Source of the DNA: Streptomyces collinus Tu 365
GTDB lineage: Bacteria; Actinomycetota; Actinomycetes; Streptomycetales; Streptomycetaceae
Assembly: GCF_000444875.1 (NCBI RefSeq)
Contig: NC_022001.1
Span: 21,048-85,047 of the forward strand
DNA: 64,000 nucleotides
Direction of reading: 5' to 3'
In this document: piece by piece, positions 15,536 through 23,845 of the stretch
How the letters are laid out: every line of letters begins with the position of its first letter
How positions within the stretch are numbered: the first letter of the stretch is position 1
Made by a program: the position numbers and the translations under genes
The notes under the pieces: generated by a model
What the model saw: the letters and a program-made list of their open reading frames with translations, nothing else
The model's database searches: none
Told to the model about the DNA's origin: nothing

Positions 15536-18467
15536 CCGCAGCATCACGGGCATGGGCGAGGTTGGCATGGGCGGTGAGTGTGGAGGGGTGCTCGCTGCCC
15601 TGCAGTCGCTCTCGGTCGGCTGCCACCTGCTCCAGCAGCTGGATCGCTTCGCTGGTGCGGCCCGCCTGCCAGTAGGTGGCGGCGAGGTTGCCGCGGGCGG
15701 TGAGCGTGTGGGGGTGCTCGCTGCCCAGTAGTCGCTCCGTGTCGGCTGCCAGTCGCTCCAGCAGCTGGATCGCTTCGCTGGTGCGGCCCGCCTGCCGGTA
15801 GGTGGAGGCGAGGTTGCCGCGGGCGGTGAGCGTGTGGGGGTGCTCGCTGCCCAGTAGTCGCTCCGTGTCGGCTGCCAGTCGCTCCAGCAGCTGGATCGCT
15901 TCGCTGGTGCGGCCCGCCTGCCGGTAGGAGGCGGCGAGGTTGCCACGGTCGGTGAGCGTGTGGGGGTGCTCGCTGCCCAGTAGTCGCTCCGTGTCGGCGG
16001 CCAGTCGCTCCAGCAGCTGGATCGCTTCGCTGGTGCGGCCCGCCTGCCGGTAGGTGGCGGCGAGGTTGGCATGGGCGGTGAGCGTGTGGGGGTGCTCGCT
16101 GCCCTGCAGTCGCTCTCGGTCGGCTGCCACCTGCTCCAGCAGCTGGATCGCTTCGCTGGTCCGGCCGGCCTGCTGGTAGGAGGCGGCGAGGTTGCCGCGG
16201 GCGGTGAGCGTGTGGGGGTGCTCGCTGCCCAGTAGTCGCTTCGTGTCGGCTGCCACCTGCTCCAGCAGCTGGATCGCTTCGCTGGTCCGGCCCGCCTGCT
16301 GGTAGGAGGAGGCGAGGTTGCCGCGGGCGGTGAGCGTGTCAGGGTGCTCACCGCCCCGTAGCCGTTCGCTTTCCAAAATCATGTGCTGCCAGTAGGCGGT
16401 GGCGGAGGCGGCCAGCCCGGCGTTGAGGAGGCTGTTGCCCGCGCGGTAAAGGACCGGATGCCTGTCCGGGTGCCAGAGGCAATCGTTGGAGTGACTGGAG
16501 AGCGCGCTGGTGTTGGCGCGCAGGACGGCGGCGTGCTCGGCGTGGTGCTGGTCGGGGTCGGGCCAGAGCTGGAGGAGGCCGTCGGCTACCGCCGCGGCAA
16601 GGGCCGGTATTTCGTCGGCAGCGATGGTTTCGCGGATGGCACGGGCGGTGAGGGCGTGGATGCTGACAGCGCGGGGTTCGGCCCGGGTGTCGCAGGTCAG
16701 CAATGCGTAGCGGTGCAGGAGCCGCAGGGCAGCGTGGGCCTGCTCGGCGGTAGCCGGTGCGTGTGATGCGGTGGCGTCGCCTTGTGAGACAGGGGTGTGG
16801 TGGATGGTGAGGCGGTCAAGGAGGGCGGGTGTGTTCCACAAGGCGTGGGGGTGGCCGGCGGGGTCGAGAAGAGCGGTCAGGCGCAGAGCTGTGGTGGCGA
16901 AGCCGGTGGTGTCGCTGGCTTGCACAGCGTCGAGGGAGAGCAGGAGGGCGGCTGTGACCTGCGTGGGCTGTTTCGGCTCGAGGTAGCCCTCCGTATCTGC
17001 GGCCGGCGGCATGACCTCATCCAGAAGGCGATGTCGGTCGTTGTACCGGGCGAGGTACTGGGTGGAGGTGAGTTCTTCGTTGATCATGTGGGCGGCGGCC
17101 ATGCCGAGGCCGAGAGGGTGGTGTCCCAGGGCGTGGGTGAGCTGCGTGGTGTGGTCGTCGAGGAGGTGGCCCATGTTCTCGGCGCTGAGGCGTTGGTGCA
17201 GGTAGGTGCCGGATTCGGCGGGGGTGTAGACGTCGATGTCGATGCGAATACGGCCGTTGCCAGTGAGGCAGGCGTCCCTGCTGCGCGTGGTGGCCAGCAC
17301 TCGGCCGCTGCCGGTTTGGCTGGCGGGCCACAGTGGCTGGATGCCGTAGGGGTCGGTGATGTCGTCCAGGACGACAAGCCATCGGCGGCTTGTATTGCGC
17401 AGCCAGTCCAGCAGCAAGCGGGCATCCGCTTCCAGATCTTCACCGCTGGCGCCGGGCAGTTTCAGGGTGCTGGCTGTCTGCGCGTAGAGGGTGGTCACCT
17501 GTTGCACCTCGGCGGCAGCTACCCATAAGACCAGGTCGGTGCGATTTTTGACGGCGTTAGTGGCGTAGGCGGCGGCGAGCTGGGTTTTTCCGACACCGCC
17601 CCCACCGGACAGTACGCGCGGCTGTTCCTGCGTCAGTACAACCGACCGGTTGTCCGACCATGCTGCGTCGATCTGGTCCCACAGAACGCTGCGGGGCTGG
17701 AACGCCGTCGCCAGTTGAGGGATCGGCACAGGCACCACCGGCTGTGTCACGGGGGCTTCGTTTCGCCCCGTGTCTGCCTGCGCAGCGGTGATCTCTTCCA
17801 GAGATACAGTCGTGCCAGGGTGATGACCGTGCCGAGTGACTAGGTCGGCGAAGCCGGGCAGGCTGAGCGCTTCGTGGACGGGTGCGGCCTGTAGACGGCG
17901 CCCGCCCATCGGCCGGTTGTCCTCAACTGCCACTCCGACCAGCCGGCCCCGGCAGAAGATCGCTGCCCCCGACGCGCCCGCCCACAGCCGCTCGCCGCCG
18001 TGTCCAAGGTCCGGCCACACCCGGCAGTCCAGAACCCAGTCGGACGACGACGTGGACACTACCGGCAGCTCGCCCCGCAGGTGCTCAACGTCCCCGCGGG
18101 CTGCTTCGTCGGCGAAGGCGGGGAAACCGGCTCCCTCGAACGGCAGCGGCACGATTCCTCCGGGCCGCCCCCACCGCACCGGATCACTCTCCACAGAAAC
18201 AGGCTCTTCAAGCCATAACAGGGCCATGTCGAGGGCATCCTCGGCCGGCACGCCCTCCAGAGGGTCCGGCCAGCACACCTCGGCCCGCCTGTGCACAACC
18301 TTACCGAAACGGGGATGCCCCACCCGCGCCTGCACTTGCAGCGCCCACCGCTGGTCCGGCAGCACCACATGCAGGGCGGTCAGCACGAGCTGGGGCCCAA
18401 TCAGATAGCCGGAACCGGAACCCCCCGGATGCCCGGTACGCACCCACACAAGGCGCCGTGCATCCAT
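15477..18467 (-). CDS. Trypsin-like protease fused to NB-ARC STAND ATPase and TPR repeats
   Basis: 996 residues from the ATG at 18467, one base after the partner's stop; the longer frame is Pro/Arg junk. Residues 1-250 are a chymotrypsin-fold protease with an apparently complete triad: His33 (TALHVV), Asp80 (ALDMAL), Ser166 (GASGAA). The NB-ARC ATPase has its P-loop GGGGVGKT at 288-295 and LVVLDDI downstream. The C-terminus holds about seven 42-residue TPRs of the SEAIQLLEQVAADTKRLLGS type. STAND proteins of this type are thought to sense invaders through the repeats and activate the effector, here a protease. The last TPR decays into an unrelated tail, so the 3' end may be truncated. Confidence 0.88.
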   Translation of the reverse strand: MDARRLVWVRTGHPGGSGSGYLIGPQLVLTALHVVLPDQRWALQVQARVGHPRFGKVVHRRAEVCWPDPLEGVPAEDALDMALLWLEEPVSVESDPVRWGRPGGIVPLPFEGAGFPAFADEAARGDVEHLRGELPVVSTSSSDWVLDCRVWPDLGHGGERLWAGASGAAIFCRGRLVGVAVEDNRPMGGRRLQAAPVHEALSLPGFADLVTRHGHHPGTTVSLEEITAAQADTGRNEAPVTQPVVPVPIPQLATAFQPRSVLWDQIDAAWSDNRSVVLTQEQPRVLSGGGGVGKTQLAAAYATNAVKNRTDLVLWVAAAEVQQVTTLYAQTASTLKLPGASGEDLEADARLLLDWLRNTSRRWLVVLDDITDPYGIQPLWPASQTGSGRVLATTRSRDACLTGNGRIRIDIDVYTPAESGTYLHQRLSAENMGHLLDDHTTQLTHALGHHPLGLGMAAAHMINEELTSTQYLARYNDRHRLLDEVMPPAADTEGYLEPKQPTQVTAALLLSLDAVQASDTTGFATTALRLTALLDPAGHPHALWNTPALLDRLTIHHTPVSQGDATASHAPATAEQAHAALRLLHRYALLTCDTRAEPRAVSIHALTARAIRETIAADEIPALAAAVADGLLQLWPDPDQHHAEHAAVLRANTSALSSHSNDCLWHPDRHPVLYRAGNSLLNAGLAASATAYWQHMILESERLRGGEHPDTLTARGNLASSYQQAGRTSEAIQLLEQVAADTKRLLGSEHPHTLTARGNLAASYQQAGRTSEAIQLLEQVAADRERLQGSEHPHTLTAHANLAATYRQAGRTSEAIQLLERLAADTERLLGSEHPHTLTDRGNLAASYRQAGRTSEAIQLLERLAADTERLLGSEHPHTLTARGNLASTYRQAGRTSEAIQLLERLAADTERLLGSEHPHTLTARGNLAATYWQAGRTSEAIQLLEQVAADRERLQGSEHPSTLTAHANLAHARDAAAAVQRPDAETPTWRGMRGQ
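15580..16370. repeat. 126-bp tandem DNA repeats encoding the TPR array
   Basis: Six to seven direct repeats of 126 bp, nearly identical over long stretches such as TCCAGCAGCTGGATCGCTTC. Each encodes one 42-residue TPR of the protease/NB-ARC protein. The high DNA identity implies recent duplication or gene conversion, so the repeat number is likely to vary between strains. Confidence 0.85.
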
Positions 18468-18468
18468 G

Positions 18469-18906
18469 TCACTGCTCCCACGGTCGCTTCGCCCCGGTTC
18501 CAGAACCTGACGTCTCATCCGGCGCTTCAGCACTCGTGGACTGCTCGGGGGCTTCGGCACCGGTGGACTTTGCGGCGGTGGCGCTGGCACCGTCCTCCGC
18601 GGAGGGCCGGCGGATCTTCGCACGACTACCGCCCAGGGCCTCGTCAAGAACCTGCAGGCTCAGCGTCAGCGTCTGACGATGCGTAGCCTCCAAAGTGCCA
18701 CCCGTTTCCGCGCCGGCCTTGACCCCAGGAAGGCCGACCTCGACCTTCACTTTGCCGTCACCATCGCGGCGGAACTCCACATCCAGCGTCAGCTGTGCCT
18801 GCTCCACCTCGAACCGCAGTTGCTGGCCAGCCCCGTCGTCCTGCGCGGCGTACAACTCACGCCGCAGCTCCCGCAACGCTTCCGCCAACGTGACCTTCGC
18901 TTCCAC
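18469..18906 (-). CDS. Trypsin-co-occurring (trypco2) protein
   Basis: 145 residues from the GTG at 18906; the upstream frame is low-complexity and an ATG at 18957 is a weaker alternative. Residues 4-95 (VTLAEALRELRREL, then LRFEVEQAQLTLDVEF, then KVEVGLPGVKA, then TLTLSLQ) match trypco2, a small domain found beside trypsin-like proteases of bacterial conflict systems. The last 45 residues are a Ser/Ala/Glu-rich tail. The stop lies one base before the protease/NB-ARC start, so the pair is a coupled operon. The partner may hold the protease inactive or present a target; that is inference. Confidence 0.75.
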   Translation of the reverse strand: MEAKVTLAEALRELRRELYAAQDDGAGQQLRFEVEQAQLTLDVEFRRDGDGKVKVEVGLPGVKAGAETGGTLEATHRQTLTLSLQVLDEALGGSRAKIRRPSAEDGASATAAKSTGAEAPEQSTSAEAPDETSGSGTGAKRPWEQ

Positions 18907-19069
18907 CGCACCCCCATATACCGCGCCGAACTGACGCCCCCGGAAAACAATCAGCATGTCCCATACGCCATGCGCCCCGCAGCACTTCCGCAAGCTGCGC
19001 CGCTCCGCCGACTGCACCCTGCTCGCTCTTGTCTTCCTCGCCGCGGCTGCACTCGGCGCCCTGACATGA

Positions 19070-19109
19070 CAGATGCCCCTGCCGCCCGGACGGGCGGCAG
19101 GGGCATCTG
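19070..19109. terminator. Perfect 19-bp hairpin between the trypco2 operon and the IS
   Basis: Arms 19070-19088 and 19091-19109 are exactly complementary (CAGATGCCCCTGCCGCCCG and its inverse), with only GA between them. The symmetry suits a terminator for transcription entering from the IS side or from the plus strand. It is too compact to be a protein operator. Confidence 0.7.
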
Positions 19110-19163
19110 TGCTTTGGGTGGGCATGAGGAGGAGCGCCAGTCGCTATGGCGGGACGCGGCGAC

Positions 19164-20120
19164 CTAGCTGTATTGACCCGCAGCGTTGTTGACGCGGCTG
19201 ATGGGTGGGTGTCCGCCCAGTGCGGTGTGGCACCGGTGGTGGTTGTAGGTGTGCAGGAAGTCTGCCAGGGCCTGGTTGCGCTCGTCGTTCGTCTGGTAGG
19301 GCCGTAGGTAGGCCCACTCGTCGAGCAGGGTGCGGTTGAAGCGTTCGACCTTGCCGTTGGTCTGCGGTCGGTAGATGCGTGTGAGCTTGCCGGCCGCGCC
19401 GAGGTCGGTGAGTGCCTGCTGCCAGGCGAAGCTCTTGCGGTAGGGCCAGGCGTTGTCGGTCAGGACCCGCTCGATGCGGTCGATGCCCGCCGCGGCGAAG
19501 AAGGTCGCGGCTCGGCGCAGGAAGGCGGCGCAGGTGGCGGCCTTCTCGTCGGGGTGGATCTCGCTGTAGGCCAGGCGGCTGTGGTCGTCGACGGCGGAGT
19601 GGACGTAGTCGAAGCCCATGCGGCTGCGGGTGGCGCGGCCGGCTTGGCGGCCCAGGACTTTGTGGCCGCCGCCGTCGGGGATCCGGCCGAGTTTCTTGAC
19701 GTCGACGTGGATCAGTTCGCCGGGCCGGGCGCGTTCGTAGCGGCGGATGGCCTGGCCGGTGGGCCGGTCCAGGAAGGCCAGCCGGTTCAGGGCGTGGCGG
19801 ACCAGGATGCGGTGCACGGTGGAGGCGGGCAGGCCCAGGGCCGGGCCGATGAGGGCCGGCCCGAGCTTGCGGGCCTGGCGCAGTTGGCAGACGCGGGCTT
19901 CCACGGTTGCCGGGGTGCGGTGCGGCGTCGTGCGCGGCCTGCTGGAACGGTCGGCAAGACCCGCCTCGCCCTCGGTTCGCGAGCGGCGGATCCACTTGTG
20001 GGCCGTGGCGCGGGAGATGCCCATCTCGGCGGCCACATGAGCGACCGGGCGGCCCGAGCGGACACGCTCGGCCAGCAGCCGCCTGCCGTGAATGGTCAGC
20101 CGGGCATTACGGTGGGACAC
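19164..20120 (-). CDS. IS481-family transposase
   Basis: 318 residues from the GTG at 20120 (VSHRNARLTIHGRRLL is the usual family start). The N-terminal HTH (VAAEMGISRATAHKWIRRSR) is followed by a DDE integrase core with LIHVDVKKLGRI, YVHSAVDDHSRLAYSEI, RVLTDNAWPY and the final Glu in GKVERFNRTL. All three acidic residues are present, so the enzyme is probably active. The stop codon TAG (19166-19164) lies outside the inverted repeat, within the duplicated target CCTAGC. Confidence 0.93.
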   Translation of the reverse strand: MSHRNARLTIHGRRLLAERVRSGRPVAHVAAEMGISRATAHKWIRRSRTEGEAGLADRSSRPRTTPHRTPATVEARVCQLRQARKLGPALIGPALGLPASTVHRILVRHALNRLAFLDRPTGQAIRRYERARPGELIHVDVKKLGRIPDGGGHKVLGRQAGRATRSRMGFDYVHSAVDDHSRLAYSEIHPDEKAATCAAFLRRAATFFAAAGIDRIERVLTDNAWPYRKSFAWQQALTDLGAAGKLTRIYRPQTNGKVERFNRTLLDEWAYLRPYQTNDERNQALADFLHTYNHHRCHTALGGHPPISRVNNAAGQYS

Positions 20121-20221
20121 GAAGACCTCCGGGCGGTGTGTTCCTAGACAGCTCCACCACATCGGAGGTCTTCGCCATGATCAAGACCCCGGCTCTGTCA
20201 ACAACGCTCGTGATCAATACA
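19169..20221 (-). mobile_element. Complete IS481-family insertion sequence, 1053 bp
   Basis: The ends form an inverted repeat matching at 21 of 25 bases: TGTATTGA then variable bases then AGCGTTGTTGAC on the left, and the same pattern inverted on the right. Both sides are flanked by CCTAGC (19163-19168 and 20222-20227), a 6-bp target duplication of the NCTAGN type that IS481 elements prefer. The single transposase gene fills the element. Removing the element and one repeat rejoins the left flank with an integrase-like remnant. Confidence 0.92.
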
Positions 20222-20227
20222 CCTAGC

Positions 20228-20450
20228 GCCGAAGCCCGGTCGGCCCCCGGGCAAGCTCACCGCCCCCGCCACCATCGACCGCCGCCTGTCCGGCGTCATC
20301 GTCACCGCCCGCCGCAAGCTCGAACCGCAGCTGCAGGGGACATCGCCGAGGAAGCCCGCGCCCTGCTCAAGGCAAAGTCAAGGAGATGGAGAAGCCGGCG
20401 AGCGCCGCGGGCGCGGCCCGGCACCCGCGCTGGCGTTCGCACAGCTAGCT
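20228..20450 (+). pseudogene. Remnant of a site-specific recombinase/integrase C-terminus
   Basis: The stretch GKLTAPATIDRRLSGVIVTA followed by RRKLEPQL resembles the end of a Streptomyces phage or plasmid recombinase. It continues after frameshifts as DIAEEARALLKAK and VKEMEK. No start, no catalytic core and several frame changes are seen. The IS481 element sits at its 5' edge. It may mark a former integration module of the conjugative element to its left. Confidence 0.45.
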
Positions 20451-20537
20451 CGTGCAACACCGAGGCGAAGCCTGGCGGGTAGATGGCAGCGCTTCGAAGG
20501 CATAGAACACCCTCATTGCAGACCCCGTACCTACATC

Positions 20538-20984
20538 TCAGGGCTGTTCGGCCAGATCGCGTACCAGGGCGGCGAAGGCATCGGGCTGCTGGTCCCGCAG
20601 TGCGTTCAGCAGCATGCGAGTTGGCGAACGCCGTCGGCTCCATCTTCAGCCTCAGAAGCATGGCGATGTGCCCGGGCTCGTCATGCGGCAGCGGCCGACT
20701 CTGCGCACCGGCTGGTGAGCCAGAGGAGCCGTTGACTGAGGGCGCTGGCTCGTGTCGCCATCTGAAGCGGCCGCCTGGGTGCTGCTCTCGTCATCCTTGT
20801 TGTCCGCGGACAACAAACCTTGCTGCACGCCTCGAGGCGCACTGTCTGCTTCGGCCGGGCCCAGTCCCGCCTCGCTCTCTTCTGGGCTCGTCTGCGCCGG
20901 CAGCTTCGGCTTGTTGTCCGCGGACAACAAGGGCCGACGGTCCCGACTCGCTCGCAGCTTCGTGCTTGTTGTCCGCGGACACAA
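20538..20984 (-). pseudogene. Degenerate copy of the parB 3' end
   Basis: Read on the minus strand this closely tracks the C-terminus of the intact ParB: RPLLSADNKPKLPAQTSPEE here against EGLLSADNKPKVPSQASPEE in ParB, then MLLRLKMEPTAFAN against MLLKVKMEPPAFAK, then a frameshifted ALRDQQPDAFAALVRD. The N-terminal and HTH parts are absent. It holds three of the parS-like palindromes. It is a partial duplication left of the sigma/Hsp90-like genes. Confidence 0.75.
20797..20984. repeat. Three parS-like palindromes in the left parB remnant
   Basis: TTGTTGTCCGCGGACAACAA occurs perfectly at 20797-20816 and 20911-20930, and with one base deleted at 20966-20984. The sequence is a perfect 20-bp palindrome and differs from the chromosomal Streptomyces parS. 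Its repetition in and around parAB makes it the probable ParB-binding centromere of this replicon. Confidence 0.75.
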
Positions 20985-21093
20985 GCGTGTATGCCTTGTG
21001 GCCCGTCAGGAGCGCTCTGGGAGAATTCACTTCGAGTGCGAAAGGTTGTCGTCTGTCATTGCACACTTTCAAGATCACTAGTTACTAGTGGGC

Positions 21094-21303
21094 ATGGACG
21101 ACACGAACGTGCCTGCAGCAGACCGAGCGGGAGAGGGTACCGCGAGCGGTAGCTCGCGGTTGGCAGTCAAGATCGCGATCCTGCACGGGTCCGCTGCCGC
21201 TCTCGCCACGGTGTACACGACGACAAACTCCCTCGCCGTCACGATCCTGACCGCCGTGGTCGCGGTGGGGCTGGCCTGGATGCTCGACCGGCACCGGGGA
21301 TAG
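21094..21303 (+). CDS. Small membrane protein ahead of the sigma/Hsp90-like pair
   Basis: 69 residues from the ATG at 21094 (a GTG at 21088 is also possible; no good Shine-Dalgarno). A polar N-terminus leads into two short hydrophobic stretches, IAILHGSAAALATVYT and SLAVTILTAVVAVGLAWML, ending in DRHRG. It could be a two-helix or one-helix inner-membrane peptide. It lies 59 bp before the sigma-like gene on the same strand and may be the first gene of that operon, or a leftover of the parB duplication edge. Confidence 0.5.
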   Translation: MDDTNVPAADRAGEGTASGSSRLAVKIAILHGSAAALATVYTTTNSLAVTILTAVVAVGLAWMLDRHRG

Positions 21304-21362
21304 GGGAGGATGCGTGATCGGATGCACTGCTCAGCCGAGCCCCCGGAGGAAGGCACCACGTC

Positions 21363-21884
21363 TTGCCCAGCGCCCATGAGGACAAGTTCGATGCGTTCTT
21401 CCGACGGGAAATCAGCCTGCTGGTCCGCCACTTGGTGGTGCAAGGTTTCGGACGTCAGGCCGCCAAGGAAGCAGCACAGGAGGCCATGATCGAGCTCCAC
21501 GAGCAGTGGTCGAATGTCAGGAACCCCGCCGCGTGGGTCCGCATCGCCGCCCGTCGAAGGGCGTTACGTGGGAGGGAACAAGAGGTCCGGTGCGACGTCG
21601 TCAGCGTGATGGCCGCGGCCCTCTGCCCGGACATCGACTTGCGAACCCCGGAGGAAGAAGTCACACGAAAGCAGGAGTGGCAGGAGGTGCTCGGCTTGCT
21701 GGGCGCGCTGCCGCGAGTGCAACAGCAGATCATGGCGTGGACGTGGGACGGAGCCAAACCGGCAGAGATCGCAGTGCGCCTTGGAATACCGGCTGACACG
21801 GTGCGTTCCAATCTGAGACACGCACGGAATCGTTTGAAACAGCTGTGGGCCGAGTCCCGGGAGGAGGAGTCCAACGATGGATGA
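21363..21884 (+). CDS. ECF-like RNA polymerase sigma factor
   Basis: 173 residues from a TTG start with GGAGGAAGG nine bases upstream; no in-frame ATG lies near. Region 2 (about 8-65) contains EAAQEAMIELHEQWSNVRNP and AAWVRIAARRRA. Region 4 (about 105-165) has the HTH KPAEIAVRLGIPADTVRSNL followed by RHARNRLKQLW. This is the layout of an ECF sigma factor. Its stop overlaps the start of the Hsp90-like ATPase gene, so the two are made together. No classical anti-sigma gene is present; the ATPase or the small membrane protein could play that part. Confidence 0.8.
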   Translation: MPSAHEDKFDAFFRREISLLVRHLVVQGFGRQAAKEAAQEAMIELHEQWSNVRNPAAWVRIAARRRALRGREQEVRCDVVSVMAAALCPDIDLRTPEEEVTRKQEWQEVLGLLGALPRVQQQIMAWTWDGAKPAEIAVRLGIPADTVRSNLRHARNRLKQLWAESREEESNDG

Positions 21885-23430
21885 GTCCGACAACGAACTG
21901 GCCAGTTCCGCTGCTTTCAACTCGTGGCTGAACCGCGTGGGAGATGACCTCGCAGCCTCCCTGATCAGTGCAGAGGAAACCGAGGAAATGCTCCGCGCAG
22001 TCAAGCGCGCCAGTTCCGCCTCCGGCACGTCCTCTGCCTTCCACACGGCCGTGGCACGCACAGGAACCGACACCTACACCGCACTTCAGACCATGGTCAC
22101 CTGGAGGAATCCGTCGGTCAGCACCGCGGCCGAGGAGGGAGACCTGTATGGCGCCCCGTTCATCAACACGCCTGCGGCCTCGCCCTCAGACACCGTGACG
22201 GATGACGCTGACCTGCGCCGGTCGACTGGCATTCGGTTGCGCGTGGTGGAGTCCAGCCCGGGGAAAGCGGAACCGGCTCCCATCGCCCCTGCCCATGAGC
22301 CAGCAAGGGGTAAGGAGCAAGAACCCCGGGAGCGTTACAGGCTGAATGATGAGAGCGTCCGCGAGCTACTCTTGGGCACGCATCTCTACCAGGACCGCGG
22401 AGTAGCGATCCGCGAGCTGTACCAGAACGCCTTGGATGCGCTCAGATACCGCACTGCCCGGTACGAGTACCTGCGCCGACGCACAGGATCAAGTGTGCCT
22501 TGGCAGGGCGGTATCGAGTTCGTTCAGGGCGTTGACGACCGCGGACGTGCTTTCCTGGACTGCGTCGACAACGGTATCGGCATGGGGGATGAGGAGCTCA
22601 GAACGTGCTTCTCCCGCGTCGGGGTGCGCTTCGCCAGCCAGCCTGAGTTCGTGCAGGAGACCTCTGAATGGGAGCGGTGTAATCCGCCTGTCCACATGTA
22701 TCCCACCAGCCGGTTCGGCATCGGGGTGCTGAGCTATTTCATGCTGGCCGATGAGATAGAGGTGACCACGTGCCGCATGGACCAGCGAGGCGCCGCCGGT
22801 CCGGTGATGAAGCTGACGGTTCTCGGTTCTGGGCAGACTGCGCGAATCAGCCGGGTGCAAGCCCAGGGCCGTGCCCCTGGTACGCGTGTCCGACTGTTCA
22901 TCAGGGACGAACAGAACACTCCCTCCTGTGTCGACGTGTTGGAGCAGCTCCTGTGCATCGCCGACTACACAACCACGGCTCGTCACGGCACTCAATCGGC
23001 AGTTTGGGAACCACACGAGTGGGCCAGGCAGATGGCACCCCATCACGCACACGCCCTCAACGTGCGGGGAAGGCTGATCCGCACGCTGAAGGGACAAGTG
23101 ACCTGGTGTGAATCAGGAGGAGCGCTGTTGGTCGATGGCCTGCTCGTACAGCCGTCTGTCCGCCACGGGCTACTGGCAGACTCCCACGGGCCGAACGGTT
23201 TTCACGGGGCGGTGATCAACCTGTCAGGTCCATCCGCGCCGGCGTTGTCCGTGGACCGCAAGCACATCCAGGACGATGTCTCCCCCAAGGTCGAGCTCCT
23301 CGTAGCCTCGGCTGCCAGAGAACTCGTATCGACCAGGCGTGATTTCGTGACAGATGCTTGGCTGGACTCCTTGAATGGACACAGTCCCAGGCTCGCTGCC
23401 ATCGTCAAGCAAGCTGCATCCGAGGCGTGA
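21877..23430 (+). CDS. Hsp90-like GHKL ATPase coupled to the sigma factor
   Basis: 517 residues; the ATG overlaps the sigma-factor stop by 8 bp. Residues 1-155 are unlike known Hsp90 and partly disordered. The GHKL domain follows: N-box ELYQNALDALRYR (about 180-192), G1 box DCVDNGIGMG (about 227-236) and G2 region RFGIGVLSYFM (about 279-289), all as in HtpG/Hsp90. The middle domain is short and an Hsp90 C-terminal dimerisation domain is not evident, so it is far smaller than HtpG. It may be a sensor ATPase that controls the sigma factor. GC content is lower than in the neighbours. Confidence 0.82.
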   Translation: MDESDNELASSAAFNSWLNRVGDDLAASLISAEETEEMLRAVKRASSASGTSSAFHTAVARTGTDTYTALQTMVTWRNPSVSTAAEEGDLYGAPFINTPAASPSDTVTDDADLRRSTGIRLRVVESSPGKAEPAPIAPAHEPARGKEQEPRERYRLNDESVRELLLGTHLYQDRGVAIRELYQNALDALRYRTARYEYLRRRTGSSVPWQGGIEFVQGVDDRGRAFLDCVDNGIGMGDEELRTCFSRVGVRFASQPEFVQETSEWERCNPPVHMYPTSRFGIGVLSYFMLADEIEVTTCRMDQRGAAGPVMKLTVLGSGQTARISRVQAQGRAPGTRVRLFIRDEQNTPSCVDVLEQLLCIADYTTTARHGTQSAVWEPHEWARQMAPHHAHALNVRGRLIRTLKGQVTWCESGGALLVDGLLVQPSVRHGLLADSHGPNGFHGAVINLSGPSAPALSVDRKHIQDDVSPKVELLVASAARELVSTRRDFVTDAWLDSLNGHSPRLAAIVKQAASEA

Positions 23431-23499
23431 CCGGGGTCTGAGCAGCCTTTGGTGAAGGCGCAGAGCCGGGTCACTGCCTGACTAGGTTCTGTCTCTTCG

Positions 23500-23762
23500 G
23501 TCAGCGTCTGAGACCAGATGAGGATGCCCGCGAGGCAGAGTGCGGCCTGGTATGCGATCGCCGCGCGGATGACCGGCACCGCAGGTGGCCGCGGATGGCA
23601 CGTGAGGAGTGCGCGCGGTCGGCCGCCTTCTGGGCTCGTCTGCGTCGACACCTTCGGCTTGCTGTACGCGGGCAGCAAGGGAGCCGGCGGTTTTGGCTCG
23701 CTTGCTGCTTCGCGCTTGTTGTCCGCGGACAACAAGCGCGGCCTGATAGCAGCGCTCTGAAG
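23500..23762 (-). pseudogene. Second parB remnant joined to a possible transposase tail
   Basis: The minus strand gives LLSADNKREAASEPKPPAPL and KPKVSTQTSPE, matching ParB and the left remnant; bases 23625-23760 align with 20880-21020. Beyond it, AIAYQAALCLAGILIWSQTL looks like the C-terminal helix of an IS5-type transposase; that part is weak. No open frame links them. The remnant means the sigma/Hsp90-like genes are bracketed by parB-derived DNA. Confidence 0.55.
23659..23735. repeat. parS-like palindromes in the second parB remnant
   Basis: A perfect TTGTTGTCCGCGGACAACAA lies at 23716-23735. A degenerate relative, TTGCTGTACGCGGGCAGCAA, lies at 23659-23678 with four changes; it keeps most of the dyad, so it may be a decayed site. 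Confidence 0.7.
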
Positions 23763-23779
23763 GTCCGTAGACGATGAAA

Positions 23780-23818
23780 TGGCTGGTTGCCTTGCGACGT
23801 TCGCAAGGCAACCAGCCA
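23780..23818. terminator. Terminator of the parAB operon
   Basis: An 18-bp perfect stem (TGGCTGGTTGCCTTGCGA and its inverse) closes a 3-nt loop, 27 bp beyond the parB stop. It can work in both directions and also bounds the sigma/Hsp90-like region. Confidence 0.8.
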
Positions 23819-23845
23819 CCTCAATTTGCGGTCCGCGACTAGATC

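Noticed and set aside
15540..16370. Possible CRISPR-like array
   Set aside because: The 126-bp repeats have no spacers and encode TPR units in frame; no cas genes are present. The same applies to the repeats at 56.5-58.6 kb.
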